From Streptomyces sp. ISL-11 (GTDB taxonomy: Bacteria; Actinomycetota; Actinomycetes; Streptomycetales; Streptomycetaceae): DNA of 36,408 bases. This document shows positions 8,455 to 15,422 of the stretch, one piece after another. Every line of letters begins with the position of its first letter. Position 1 is the first letter of the stretch. The notes under the pieces were generated by a model, which ran no database searches, was not told where the DNA came from, and was given only the letters and a program-made list of their open reading frames with translations. The position numbers and the translations under genes are program-made. The stretch lies in assembly GCF_018614525.1 (NCBI RefSeq), contig NZ_JAGGOL010000137.1, forward strand, positions 1 through 36,408. Reading direction: 5' to 3'.

Positions 8455-10106
8455 GCGTGCGCCCCCACTGGTTCGGCGCCCACCCGCAGCGGCAGCCGGA
8501 CGGTGAACTCCGCGCCGCCGCCCGGGGCTCCGGCGACCGCGACCGTACCGCCGTTGCGCCGCGCGGCCTGCCGTACGAGCGCGAGCCCGAGGCCCCGGCC
8601 GTGCGGCGCGGTGCCCGGCGACTTGGTGGACCAGCCGCGCCGGAACACCTCGTCGACGGCCTCGGGCGCGACCCCGCCGCCGTTGTCGGTGACGCGCAGC
8701 AGCAGTTCGCCGTCGTCGGCCCGTACGGTGACGGTGACGTGGGGGCGGTGCTCCGGGCCGTGCGGTGTGCGCAGGGCCTCCTCGGCGGCGGCGTCGACGC
8801 CGTTGTCGATCAGGTTGCCCAGGATGGTCACGAGGTCGCGGGCCGGCAGGCCGGGCGGCAGCAGGCCGTCGTCGACACGGGTGTCGGGGTCGAGGACGAG
8901 CTCGACGCCGTGTTCGTTGGCCTGGGCGGCCTTGCCGAGGAGGAGCGCGGCGAGGACGGGTTCGGCGACGGCGGTGACGACCTGGTCGGTGAGGGCCTGG
9001 GCGAGTTCGAGTTCGGCCGTGACGAATTCGACGGCCTCGTCGGCGCGGCCGAGCTCGATGAGGGAGACGACGGCGTGCAGCCGGTTCGCCGCCTCGTGCG
9101 CCTGCGAGCGCAGCGCCTCCGCGAAGCCGCGCACGGAGTCCAGTTCTCCGGACAGGGCCTGGAGTTCGGTGTGGTCGCGCAGGGTGACGACCGTCCCGCG
9201 GCGCTCTCCGCCCGACACCGGCGAGGTGTTGACGACCACGATCCGGTCGGCGGTCAGGTGCACCTCGTCCACGCGCGGCCCGGCCGCCGTCAGGGCCTCC
9301 GTGAGGGCGGGCGGCAGCCCGAGCCCGTCGACGGGCCGTCCGACCACCTCGCCGCTCAGGCCCAGCAGTTCGCGCCCGGCGTCGTTGACGAGCGCGATGC
9401 GCCGCTGCCCGTCGAGCATCAGCAGCCCCTCGCGCACGGCGTGCAGGGTGGCTTCGTGGTAGTCGTGCATGCGGCTGAGCTCGGCGGCGTTCATGCCGTG
9501 CGTGTGGCGGCGCAGGCCGGCGTTGAGGAGGTACGTGCCGGCCCCGCCGAGGGCCAGCGCGGCCAGCGCGACGCCGAGCAGCCAGCCGAGCTGCCGTTGG
9601 ATCTGCGCGCTGATCGCCTCGACCGTGATGCCGGCGCTGACCAGCGCGGTGACCCGGCCGCCGTCCGTCACCGGCACGACGACCCGCACCGAGGGCCCCA
9701 GCGTGCCGGTGTACGTCTCGGAGAAGGCGCGGCCGCGCAGCGCGGGCCCGGTGTGACCGAGGAACGGCTCACCGATGCGGGCCGGGTCGGGGTGGGTCCA
9801 GCGGATGCCGTCCGGATTCATGATCGTGACGAAATCGACGCCGGTGTCGCGGCGCACCCGCTCGGCGTACGGCTGGAGCGCCGCCGCCGGGTCCGTCGAG
9901 CGGACGGCGTCCCGTACGCCCGGCGAGGCGGCGACGGCGGCCGCGGCCGCGGTGACCCGGCCGCGCGCGGCGTCCTCGGCCTGGCCGCGGTCGGCGGCGT
10001 ACGCGAAGGCGGCACAGCCCGCCACCACGGCGGCGACCAGGACGGTCTGCATCGCGAAGAGGCGGCCGGCCAGGCTGTGGGGGCGGCGGATGCGGGGTCT
10101 GCGCAT
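8451..10106 (-). CDS. CitA/DcuS-type sensor histidine kinase
   Basis: Predicted membrane sensor of carboxylates, about 551 residues. Helix 1 (LFAMQTVLVAAVVAGCAAFAYA) is followed by an extracytoplasmic Cache/PAS-like domain with FVTIMNPDGIRWTHPDP, the motif region that binds citrate or C4-dicarboxylates in CitA/DcuS relatives. Helix 2 is LLGVALAALALGGAGTYLL. A cytoplasmic PAS domain follows (GLLMLDGQRRIALVNDAG), then the H box RSQAHEAANRLHAVVSLIELG with the phosphoacceptor His, the N box LIDNGVDAA and the G boxes DNGGGV and GRGLGLALV. The ATG at 10106 is preferred over the one at 10148. It has no Shine-Dalgarno, and CAGACT lies seven bases upstream, so it may be leaderless. It overlaps the regulator gene by four bases. 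Confidence 0.92.
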   Translation of the reverse strand: MRRPRIRRPHSLAGRLFAMQTVLVAAVVAGCAAFAYAADRGQAEDAARGRVTAAAAAVAASPGVRDAVRSTDPAAALQPYAERVRRDTGVDFVTIMNPDGIRWTHPDPARIGEPFLGHTGPALRGRAFSETYTGTLGPSVRVVVPVTDGGRVTALVSAGITVEAISAQIQRQLGWLLGVALAALALGGAGTYLLNAGLRRHTHGMNAAELSRMHDYHEATLHAVREGLLMLDGQRRIALVNDAGRELLGLSGEVVGRPVDGLGLPPALTEALTAAGPRVDEVHLTADRIVVVNTSPVSGGERRGTVVTLRDHTELQALSGELDSVRGFAEALRSQAHEAANRLHAVVSLIELGRADEAVEFVTAELELAQALTDQVVTAVAEPVLAALLLGKAAQANEHGVELVLDPDTRVDDGLLPPGLPARDLVTILGNLIDNGVDAAAEEALRTPHGPEHRPHVTVTVRADDGELLLRVTDNGGGVAPEAVDEVFRRGWSTKSPGTAPHGRGLGLALVRQAARRNGGTVAVAGAPGGGAEFTVRLPLRVGAEPVGAHA

Positions 10107-10142
10107 GGCGGACAGTCTGACCCGGGCCCGGCCATGAACGTA

Positions 10143-10180
10143 ATGCACGTAAGGGTGACCGCGGTCACAGACCCGTGCAT
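10143..10180. promoter_or_regulatory. Concentric dyad with Crp-like core between kinase and dctA genes
   Basis: The inner palindrome GTGACCGCGGTCAC (10155-10168) is perfect. Outer arms ATGCACG (10143-10149) and CGTGCAT (10174-10180) share exactly the same centre; overall 14 of 19 positions pair. The core also fits GTG-N6-GNCAC, recalled as the Streptomyces Crp consensus. It lies 37 bases upstream of the kinase ATG and touches the proposed dctA -10. Candidate binding site for the response regulator, Crp, or both. Confidence 0.65.
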
Positions 10181-10185
10181 AGTCT
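10156..10185 (+). promoter_or_regulatory. Candidate dctA promoter
   Basis: The -10 is TAGTCT (10180-10185), matching the Streptomyces TAG(A/G)(T/C)T pattern, with TGACCG (10156-10161) as -35 and an 18-base spacer. The -35 lies in the dyad core. The predicted leader is about 55 bases. Confidence 0.5.
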
Positions 10186-10247
10186 CCGGAGCCCCACTCG
10201 TCGGGAGAGGGGGCTGCACAGAGCCGCGACGACGAAGAGAGACCCCC

Positions 10248-11618
10248 GTGACATCCGTGACAGCGCAGTCACCGCCGGGCAAGGACGGCCGGCCGGCTGG
10301 CCGGCGGGACCGTACGCACTACCTCTACCTCGCGGTCATCGCGGCCGTGCTCGTCGGCATCGCGGTCGGCTTCGCCGCGCCGGGGGTGGCGGTGGAGCTG
10401 AAGCCGCTCGGCACCGGTTTCGTGAACCTGATCAAGATGATGATCTCGCCGATCATCTTCTGCACGATCGTGCTGGGCGTGGGCTCCGTGCGGAAGGCGG
10501 CCAAGGTCGGCGCGGTCGGCGGCCTGGCGCTCGGCTACTTCATGGTGATGTCGACGGTGGCCCTGGCCATCGGCCTGGTCGTGGGCAACGTCCTCGAACC
10601 CGGCAGCGGCCTGCACCTGACGGAGTCGGTGCGGCACGCGGGCGAGGCGCAGGCCAAGGGCGCGCACGAGTCGACGGCCGAGTTCCTGCTCGGCATCATC
10701 CCGACCACCATGGTCTCGGCCTTCACCGGCGGCGAGGTCCTCCAGACCCTGCTGGTGGCCCTGCTCGCGGGCTTCGCCCTGCAGGCGATGGGCCCGGCCG
10801 GCGAGCCGGTGCTGCGCGGCATCGGCCACCTCCAGCGGCTGGTCTTCCGCATCCTGTCCATGATCATGTGGGCGGCGCCGGTGGGCGCGTTCGGCGCGAT
10901 GGCGGCGGTGGTCGGCGCGACGGGCGTGGACGCGCTCAAGTCGCTCGCCGTCATCATGGTCGGCTTCTACATCACGTGTCTGCTGTTCGTGGTCGTCGTG
11001 CTCGGCACGCTGCTGCGGCTGGTCGCGGGCGTGAACATCTTCGCGCTGCTGAAGTACCTGGCCCGGGAGTTCCTGCTGATCCTGTCCACCTCCTCCTCCG
11101 AGTCGGCGCTGCCGCGCCTGATCGCGAAGATGGAGCACCTGGGCGTCAGCAAGCCGGTCGTCGGCATCACCGTGCCGACCGGCTACTCCTTCAACCTCGA
11201 CGGCACGGCCATCTACCTGACGATGTCCTCGCTCTTCGTAGCCGAGGCGATGGGCGACCCGCTGTCGCTGGGCCAGCAGATCTCGCTCCTGCTCTTCATG
11301 ATCGTCGCCTCGAAGGGGGCGGCGGGCGTGACCGGTGCGGGCCTGGCGACCCTCGCCGGCGGCCTCCAGTCCCACCGCCCGGAACTGGTCGACGGCGTCG
11401 GCCTGATCGTCGGCATCGACCGCTTCATGAGCGAGGCCCGCGCCCTGACGAACTTCGCGGGCAACGCGGTGGCCACGGTCCTGGTCGGCACGTGGACGAA
11501 GGAGATCGACAAGTCCCGGGTGGGCGAGGTCCTGGCGGGCCGCCTTCCCTTCGACGAGACGACCCTGGTGGACGACCACGCGCCGGTGCCGGAGCAGCGG
11601 GAGCCGGCGGCGGTGTGA
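10248..11618 (+). CDS. dctA: C4-dicarboxylate/cation symporter DctA
   Basis: Predicted secondary importer of succinate, fumarate or malate with Na+ or H+ (DAACS family), about 456 residues, close to the usual 430-460. Family motifs are intact: IKMMISPIIFCTIVLGVGSV near the N-terminus, the serine-rich reentrant loop LSTSSSESALPRLIAKME, the substrate/cation motif VVGITVPTGYSFNLDGTAIY, KGAAGVTGAG, and the C-terminal NFAGNAVATVLVG. The GTG at 10248 is chosen because GAAGAGAGA lies just upstream; GTG 10257 is an alternative. The frame is open far upstream, but only as antisense to the kinase gene. It is divergent from the two-component pair, the classic Dct arrangement, and ends at a strong intrinsic terminator. 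Confidence 0.94.
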   Translation: MTSVTAQSPPGKDGRPAGRRDRTHYLYLAVIAAVLVGIAVGFAAPGVAVELKPLGTGFVNLIKMMISPIIFCTIVLGVGSVRKAAKVGAVGGLALGYFMVMSTVALAIGLVVGNVLEPGSGLHLTESVRHAGEAQAKGAHESTAEFLLGIIPTTMVSAFTGGEVLQTLLVALLAGFALQAMGPAGEPVLRGIGHLQRLVFRILSMIMWAAPVGAFGAMAAVVGATGVDALKSLAVIMVGFYITCLLFVVVVLGTLLRLVAGVNIFALLKYLAREFLLILSTSSSESALPRLIAKMEHLGVSKPVVGITVPTGYSFNLDGTAIYLTMSSLFVAEAMGDPLSLGQQISLLLFMIVASKGAAGVTGAGLATLAGGLQSHRPELVDGVGLIVGIDRFMSEARALTNFAGNAVATVLVGTWTKEIDKSRVGEVLAGRLPFDETTLVDDHAPVPEQREPAAV

Positions 11619-11621
11619 CGG

Positions 11622-11656
11622 CGGGGCCCTGCCGCCGGGCGGCGGGGCCCCGTTTT
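11622..11656 (+). terminator. Intrinsic terminator of dctA
   Basis: CGGGGCCC-T-GCCG pairs with CGGC-G-GGGCCCCG around a CCGGG loop, a 13-bp stem including one T-G wobble, followed by TTTT (11653-11656). It begins four bases after the dctA stop codon. Confidence 0.92.
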
Positions 11657-11804
11657 CCGGATGGCTCGGACCGCCCGGCGGGGCGCCGCTTCCGCGGGGG
11701 GGGGTGCTCCGGATGAACGGCCGGGGCCGGGAGGCGCCGCCCCGGATCGGCCCGCGCGGGCTGGGTACTCATCCCACAGCAGCACGTAGCCCCCCGGAGG
11801 TGCC

Positions 11805-12650
11805 ATGCCCCCGCTCCCCGCCCGTCTGCCCCGCCGTACCCGTCACCGTCTCGCCGCCGACGCCGCGTTGCTCGGTGTCGCCGTCTCCTTCGCGCTGCCG
11901 CTCCTCTGGCTGTTGCTGGCGTCCTTCGACTCCGAGGCGGGGCTGCGGGTGAAGGTGCCCGCCTCCGTGACGGGGGAGAACTTCTCGGCGGTGCTGACGG
12001 ACGAGATCACGTTCACGCCGATGCTCAACAGCCTGCTGCTCTGCGGCGGGGCGACCGCGCTCACCGTGACCTGCGCGGCCCTCGCCGCGTATCCGCTGTC
12101 GCGGTTCCGGTCCCGGTTCAACCGGCCGTACCTGCTCACGATCCTGTTCTCCACCTGCCTGCCGATCACCGCCGTGATGGTGCCGGTCTACGGGCTGTTC
12201 GTACGGATCGATCTGATCGACACGGTCTACGGCACGGCGCTGTTCATGGCGACGGCCCAGCTGCCCTTCGCCATCTGGCTGATGAAGAACTTCATGGACG
12301 GCGTCCCGAAGACCCTGGAGGAGGCGGCCTGGACCGACGGCGCGGGGTGGTTCCAGACGCTGGCGCGCGTCGTGCTGCCGCTGATGGGGCCCGGCGTCGC
12401 GGTCGTGGCGATCTACTGCTTCGTCCTGATGTGGGGTAATTTCTTCGTGCCGTTCCTGCTGCTGCTCTCGCCCGAGCAACTGCCCGCATCCGTCACGGTG
12501 TTCACGTTCTTCGGCAATTACGGGCAGGTGGCGTACGGGCAGCTGGCGGCCTTCTCGATCCTGTACTCGACGCCCGTCGTCCTGCTGTACACGCTCATCT
12601 CGCGCCGGCTCGGCGGCGGCTTCGCGCTCGGCGGCGCGGTCAAGGGATGA
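11805..12650 (+). CDS. CUT1 sugar ABC transporter permease (MalG type)
   Basis: Predicted second channel subunit of a carbohydrate importer, 281 residues with six helices. Helix 1 is AALLGVAVSFALPLLWLLLASF. The EAA motif TLEEAAWTDGAGWFQTLARVVLPLM lies near residues 168-192, followed by GVAVVAIYCFVLMWGNFFVPFLLL, typical of MalG-like subunits. ATG 11805 has GGAGG four bases upstream. It is the natural partner of the MalF-type permease at 5343-6209 and the binding protein at 6211-7578, but stands 4 kb away on the other strand, separated by the dicarboxylate sensor-transporter module. It could instead serve a different, distant system. Confidence 0.9.
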   Translation: MPPLPARLPRRTRHRLAADAALLGVAVSFALPLLWLLLASFDSEAGLRVKVPASVTGENFSAVLTDEITFTPMLNSLLLCGGATALTVTCAALAAYPLSRFRSRFNRPYLLTILFSTCLPITAVMVPVYGLFVRIDLIDTVYGTALFMATAQLPFAIWLMKNFMDGVPKTLEEAAWTDGAGWFQTLARVVLPLMGPGVAVVAIYCFVLMWGNFFVPFLLLLSPEQLPASVTVFTFFGNYGQVAYGQLAAFSILYSTPVVLLYTLISRRLGGGFALGGAVKG

Positions 12651-12710
12651 CGAGGGACGAGTGGCGCTGCCCAGGGATGAACCGGGAGGAAAAACGCGAA
12701 GAGGGGAAGA

Positions 12711-12740
12711 CCCCGCCGCCTGTCCGCTGAGACGGCGGGG
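12711..12740 (+). terminator. Hairpin terminator after the MalG-type permease
   Basis: CCCCGCCG (12711-12718) pairs with CGGCGGGG (12733-12740) around a 14-base loop, 61 bases after the permease stop. No T tract. Confidence 0.6.
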
Positions 12741-12758
12741 CACCCCCTCCGATGGAAC

Positions 12759-12791
12759 CGGCCCTGGATGTCCCCCGTGGATCCAGGGCCG
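12759..12791. terminator. Second inverted repeat downstream of the permease
   Basis: An 11-bp perfect stem (CGGCCCTGGAT / ATCCAGGGCCG) with an 11-base loop. It may be a second terminator, or an operator upstream of the AraC-family gene, since it lies about 50 bases before that gene's proposed -35. Confidence 0.5.
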
Positions 12792-12842
12792 TGGCCGAGC
12801 GGCCGGGGCTGTCCCGAAACAGCTGCGGGACGAGCCCTCGCC

Positions 12843-12871
12843 TTGACTGCGGCCAAGCAGAACGGTACTAA
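12843..12871 (+). promoter_or_regulatory. Candidate promoter of the AraC-family gene
   Basis: TTGACT (12843-12848), a 17-base spacer and TACTAA (12866-12871). The -35 is close to the vegetative TTGACA; the -10 is less ideal. Predicted leader of about 65 bases to the ATG at 12943. Confidence 0.5.
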
Positions 12872-12942
12872 CGGGGCCACCTGTCGGCTACTCGCCAAAC
12901 GCGGCTCCAGGCCGGAGAACGCGGGCACCCGAGGAAAGCCTC

Positions 12943-13941
12943 ATGACCGAACCCGGCGTCGGCCCCAACGCTCCCGGCAACATGCGCACCCTCGTCCTCA
13001 GCAATGATCTCGACGAGACCCGGGAGATCATCAGTACCGCCTACAGCCCGTACGAGCTCAGCGTGCTCGGCGACCCCAAGGACTTCTCCGCCTGGTACGC
13101 GGAGGGCAGCTTCCCAGGGGTGACGGTGTCGGGGCTGCAGTACGGGGCCGAGACCCTGGTGGCGCCCCAGCCGCTGGACTCCTACCTGCTGGTCTGTCAG
13201 CTCGTGCGGGGGCGGGTGAAGGTGCTCTCCCCCGGGCGGGAGGAGCGCGTCGTCGGGCCCGGCGAGACGTACGTCCTCGATCCGTACCGCCGGTTCAAGG
13301 TGCACTGGGCGCCCGGCGCCCGGATGACCACGGTCCGGCTCACACGCGAGACGATCGAGCAGGCCGCGGCCGACGCGCTCGGCGTGGAGGGGCCGTTACG
13401 GGCGCGGTTCTCGCTCGCCGGCGCGCTCTCGCCCGGGGCCGCGCGGAGCTGGGCCGGCATCTCGGCGGCGGTGCACCGCGAGATCCTCGGCGAGGGCATC
13501 GCGCGCACCAGCCCGCTCGTGGCGTCGCAGCTGACGCAGACCACGGCGGCGATGCTGATGGAGACGCATCAGCTGATCACCGACGGGGTGGACGCGCAGC
13601 GGCCGGGCGTGGTCGCGCATCCGGCGGTGCGCCGGGCGATGGCGCTCGCGGAAGAGAAGGCCGACCAGCCACTGACACTGGCCGACCTCGCGACGGCCGG
13701 CCGGGTCAGCGCCCGCGCCCTGCAGGAGGCGTTCCGCCGGCACCTGGGCACGACGCCGCTGGGGTACCTGCGCGAGGTCCGCCTCGGCAGGGCACACCAG
13801 GAACTCCTGACCTCCCGCGGGCGCCCCGACGCGACGGTGGCGCAGATCGCCTACCGCTGGGGCTTCGGCAACCTGGGCCGCTTCGCGGCGGAATACCGGC
13901 GCGCCCACGGGCACGCACCGTCGCGGACGCTACGGGGGTGA
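12943..13941 (+). CDS. AraC family transcriptional regulator with one TTA codon
   Basis: Predicted transcription factor of 332 residues. The N-terminal half (about 30-180) looks like the AraC-binding-like ligand or dimerisation domain seen in FeaR/ToxR-type members (DSYLLVCQLVRGRVKVLSPG, then GPGETYVLDPYRRFKVHW). The C-terminal AraC domain (about 225-332) has both helix-turn-helices: LTLADLATAGRVSARALQEA with FRRHLGTTPLGYLREVRL, then ATVAQIAYRWGFGNLGRFAAEYRRAHG. The ATG has GAGG eight bases upstream. Codon 152 is TTA (13396-13398, Leu in EGPLRARF), the only TTA I found in the window's genes, so translation probably depends on the bldA tRNA. Target genes are unknown; the ABC exporter downstream in the same orientation is a candidate. 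Confidence 0.93.
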   Translation: MTEPGVGPNAPGNMRTLVLSNDLDETREIISTAYSPYELSVLGDPKDFSAWYAEGSFPGVTVSGLQYGAETLVAPQPLDSYLLVCQLVRGRVKVLSPGREERVVGPGETYVLDPYRRFKVHWAPGARMTTVRLTRETIEQAAADALGVEGPLRARFSLAGALSPGAARSWAGISAAVHREILGEGIARTSPLVASQLTQTTAAMLMETHQLITDGVDAQRPGVVAHPAVRRAMALAEEKADQPLTLADLATAGRVSARALQEAFRRHLGTTPLGYLREVRLGRAHQELLTSRGRPDATVAQIAYRWGFGNLGRFAAEYRRAHGHAPSRTLRG

Positions 13942-14404
13942 CGTCCGGCCGCGGGCCCCGTTCGTAGGTACGCGCTGAGGCGACCGCGGACGAGCGGCTT
14001 CACAGGCCGCCGGCCGTGAGCGGGCGCCGAGACGTACGGACGGGGCGTCCACACCGGGTCGCCCCCACGGGCCCCGGGTCGCCCTTCATGCCCCACGCCC
14101 GTAACGCACCCACGCCACCGGCCGGTACAACCCCTGTGCCCATGCCGCCGCCCCGCAGGGCACCGCCCCACACCGCCGAGCCCCCCGCAGGGGCCCATGC
14201 GCCCTCAGGATGACGGCGTCCCTCTCAAGGACTACGCGCCGACGCCCCCGTCGGCCTTTTGGCCGGTGCCGGGTTCAGGTCGTGCGGCTGAGGTCCCGCG
14301 CGCTGGTGGCGCCCAGAATTGGAGGAGTTGATTCCGGCCATTGCGCCCCGTCCCCGGGCGCGTACGGCCCGCCCACTCCCTCGAACCCCTCCGGAGGAGA
14401 CCTC
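13942..14404 (+). promoter_or_regulatory. 463-base gap: leader region of the ABC exporter operon
   Basis: No convincing protein gene. It contains a small Pro-rich frame (14016-14213, ending in 20-odd residues rich in Pro and Ala) whose TGA overlaps the ATG of a second frame at 14210, and an intrinsic terminator at 14238-14259. A perfect Shine-Dalgarno GGAGGAGA (14393-14400) precedes the exporter ATPase. It could be an attenuator leader, or simply the end of an upstream transcript. Confidence 0.4.
14238..14260 (+). terminator. Intrinsic terminator in the ABC exporter leader
   Basis: GCCGACG (14238-14244), loop CCCC, CGTCGGC (14249-14255), then CTTTT. A 7-bp perfect stem with a T tract, placed about 145 bases upstream of the ATPase start and about 300 bases after the AraC stop. 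Confidence 0.7.
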
Positions 14405-15196
14405 GTGTCCCACGCGACGGCTTTCCCTGCTTCCCCGTCCGACCGCACCCTCCACGGCCTCGTCGCCGCCCGTGCCTCCGGCCTCAGCAAGGTCTACGGG
14501 CAGGGTGAGACCCGGGTGGCCGCCCTGGACTCGGTCTCCGTGGAGTTCCGCCGGGCGGAGTTCACCGCGATCATGGGGCCGTCCGGCTCCGGCAAGTCCA
14601 CGCTGATGCACTGCATGGCCGGGCTGGACAGCGTCTCCTCCGGCTCCACCCGGATCGGTGACGTCGAGCTGGCCTCGCTCGGCGACCGGCAGCTGACCCG
14701 GCTGCGCCGGGACAGGATCGGGTTCGTCTTCCAGGCGTTCAACCTGCTGCCGACGCTCACCGCGCTGGAGAACATCACGCTGCCGATGGACATCGCGGGA
14801 CGGAAGCCCGACAAGCAGTGGCTGGACATGGTCGTCGACACCCTCGGCCTCTCCGGCCGGCTCGCGCACCGCCCGAGCCAGCTCTCCGGCGGCCAGCAGC
14901 AGCGCGTCGCCGTGGCCCGCGCCCTCGCCGCCCGGCCCGAGATCATCTTCGCGGACGAGCCGACCGGCAACCTCGACTCCCGTTCCGGCGCCGAACTCCT
15001 CGGTTTCCTCAGCGAGTCCGTACGGGCCCTGGGACAGACGATCGTCATGGTCACCCACGACCCCGTCGCCGCCTCCTACGCCGACCGCGTCGTCTTCCTC
15101 GCCGACGGCCGCGTCGTCGACGAGCTGCGCGAGCCCACCGCCGACGCGGTCCTGGACCGCATGAAGCGTTTCGACGCGAAGGGCCGCACGAGCTGA
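14405..15196 (+). CDS. ABC transporter ATP-binding protein, MacB/LolD type
   Basis: Predicted cytoplasmic ATPase of about 263 residues that powers the adjacent FtsX-type permease. Walker A is GPSGSGKST (about residue 57), the Q loop is VFQAFNLLPTLTALENI, the signature is LSGGQQQRVAVARAL and Walker B is EIIFADEPTGNLDSRSG; the switch His is in MVTHDP. The QAFNLLPTLTA and GNLDSRSG patterns are typical of the MacB/LolD branch, which drives mechanotransmission rather than transport through the membrane (family knowledge). The GTG at 14405 follows GGAGGAGA at five bases. The frame is open to 14210, but that stretch holds a terminator and reads as non-coding. Substrate unknown; lipid, peptide or drug export are options. 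Confidence 0.93.
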   Translation: MSHATAFPASPSDRTLHGLVAARASGLSKVYGQGETRVAALDSVSVEFRRAEFTAIMGPSGSGKSTLMHCMAGLDSVSSGSTRIGDVELASLGDRQLTRLRRDRIGFVFQAFNLLPTLTALENITLPMDIAGRKPDKQWLDMVVDTLGLSGRLAHRPSQLSGGQQQRVAVARALAARPEIIFADEPTGNLDSRSGAELLGFLSESVRALGQTIVMVTHDPVAASYADRVVFLADGRVVDELREPTADAVLDRMKRFDAKGRTS

Positions 15197-15217
15197 GGAA
15201 CGGACGGCCCCCGTTCC
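15197..15217 (+). terminator. Hairpin directly after the ATPase stop codon
   Basis: GGAACGG (15197-15203) pairs with CCGTTCC (15211-15217) around a 7-base loop, starting right after the stop codon in the 226-base gap before the permease. It may attenuate or stabilise the upstream message. No T tract. Confidence 0.45.
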
Positions 15218-15422
15218 CCGCGCCCGCGCGGTGCCGCCGGCCGCCCGCACACGGCGAGCGCCGGGACGAGTCCGCCGCCCGTACGCGCCGGCCACCCGCG
15301 CGCCCGCGCCCGTAGCGACCGATCGCCCGCCCACGGCGATGCACGGCCCTGTCGCCACCGCCACCCGACGTCCCTTCGCCCCTCACCCCTCACAGGGCCG
15401 AGGGAAACCACCAGGACCCGCC

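Noticed and set aside
6154..9462. A very long open frame on the plus strand opposite the binding-protein and two-component genes
   Set aside because: It is antisense to well-defined genes, with Arg/Ala/Pro/Gly-rich composition and no domains. High GC leaves non-coding frames open.
14016..14213. A 65-codon Pro-rich frame as a conventional gene
   Set aside because: No clear Shine-Dalgarno, biased composition and no recognisable family. Retained only as a possible leader peptide.
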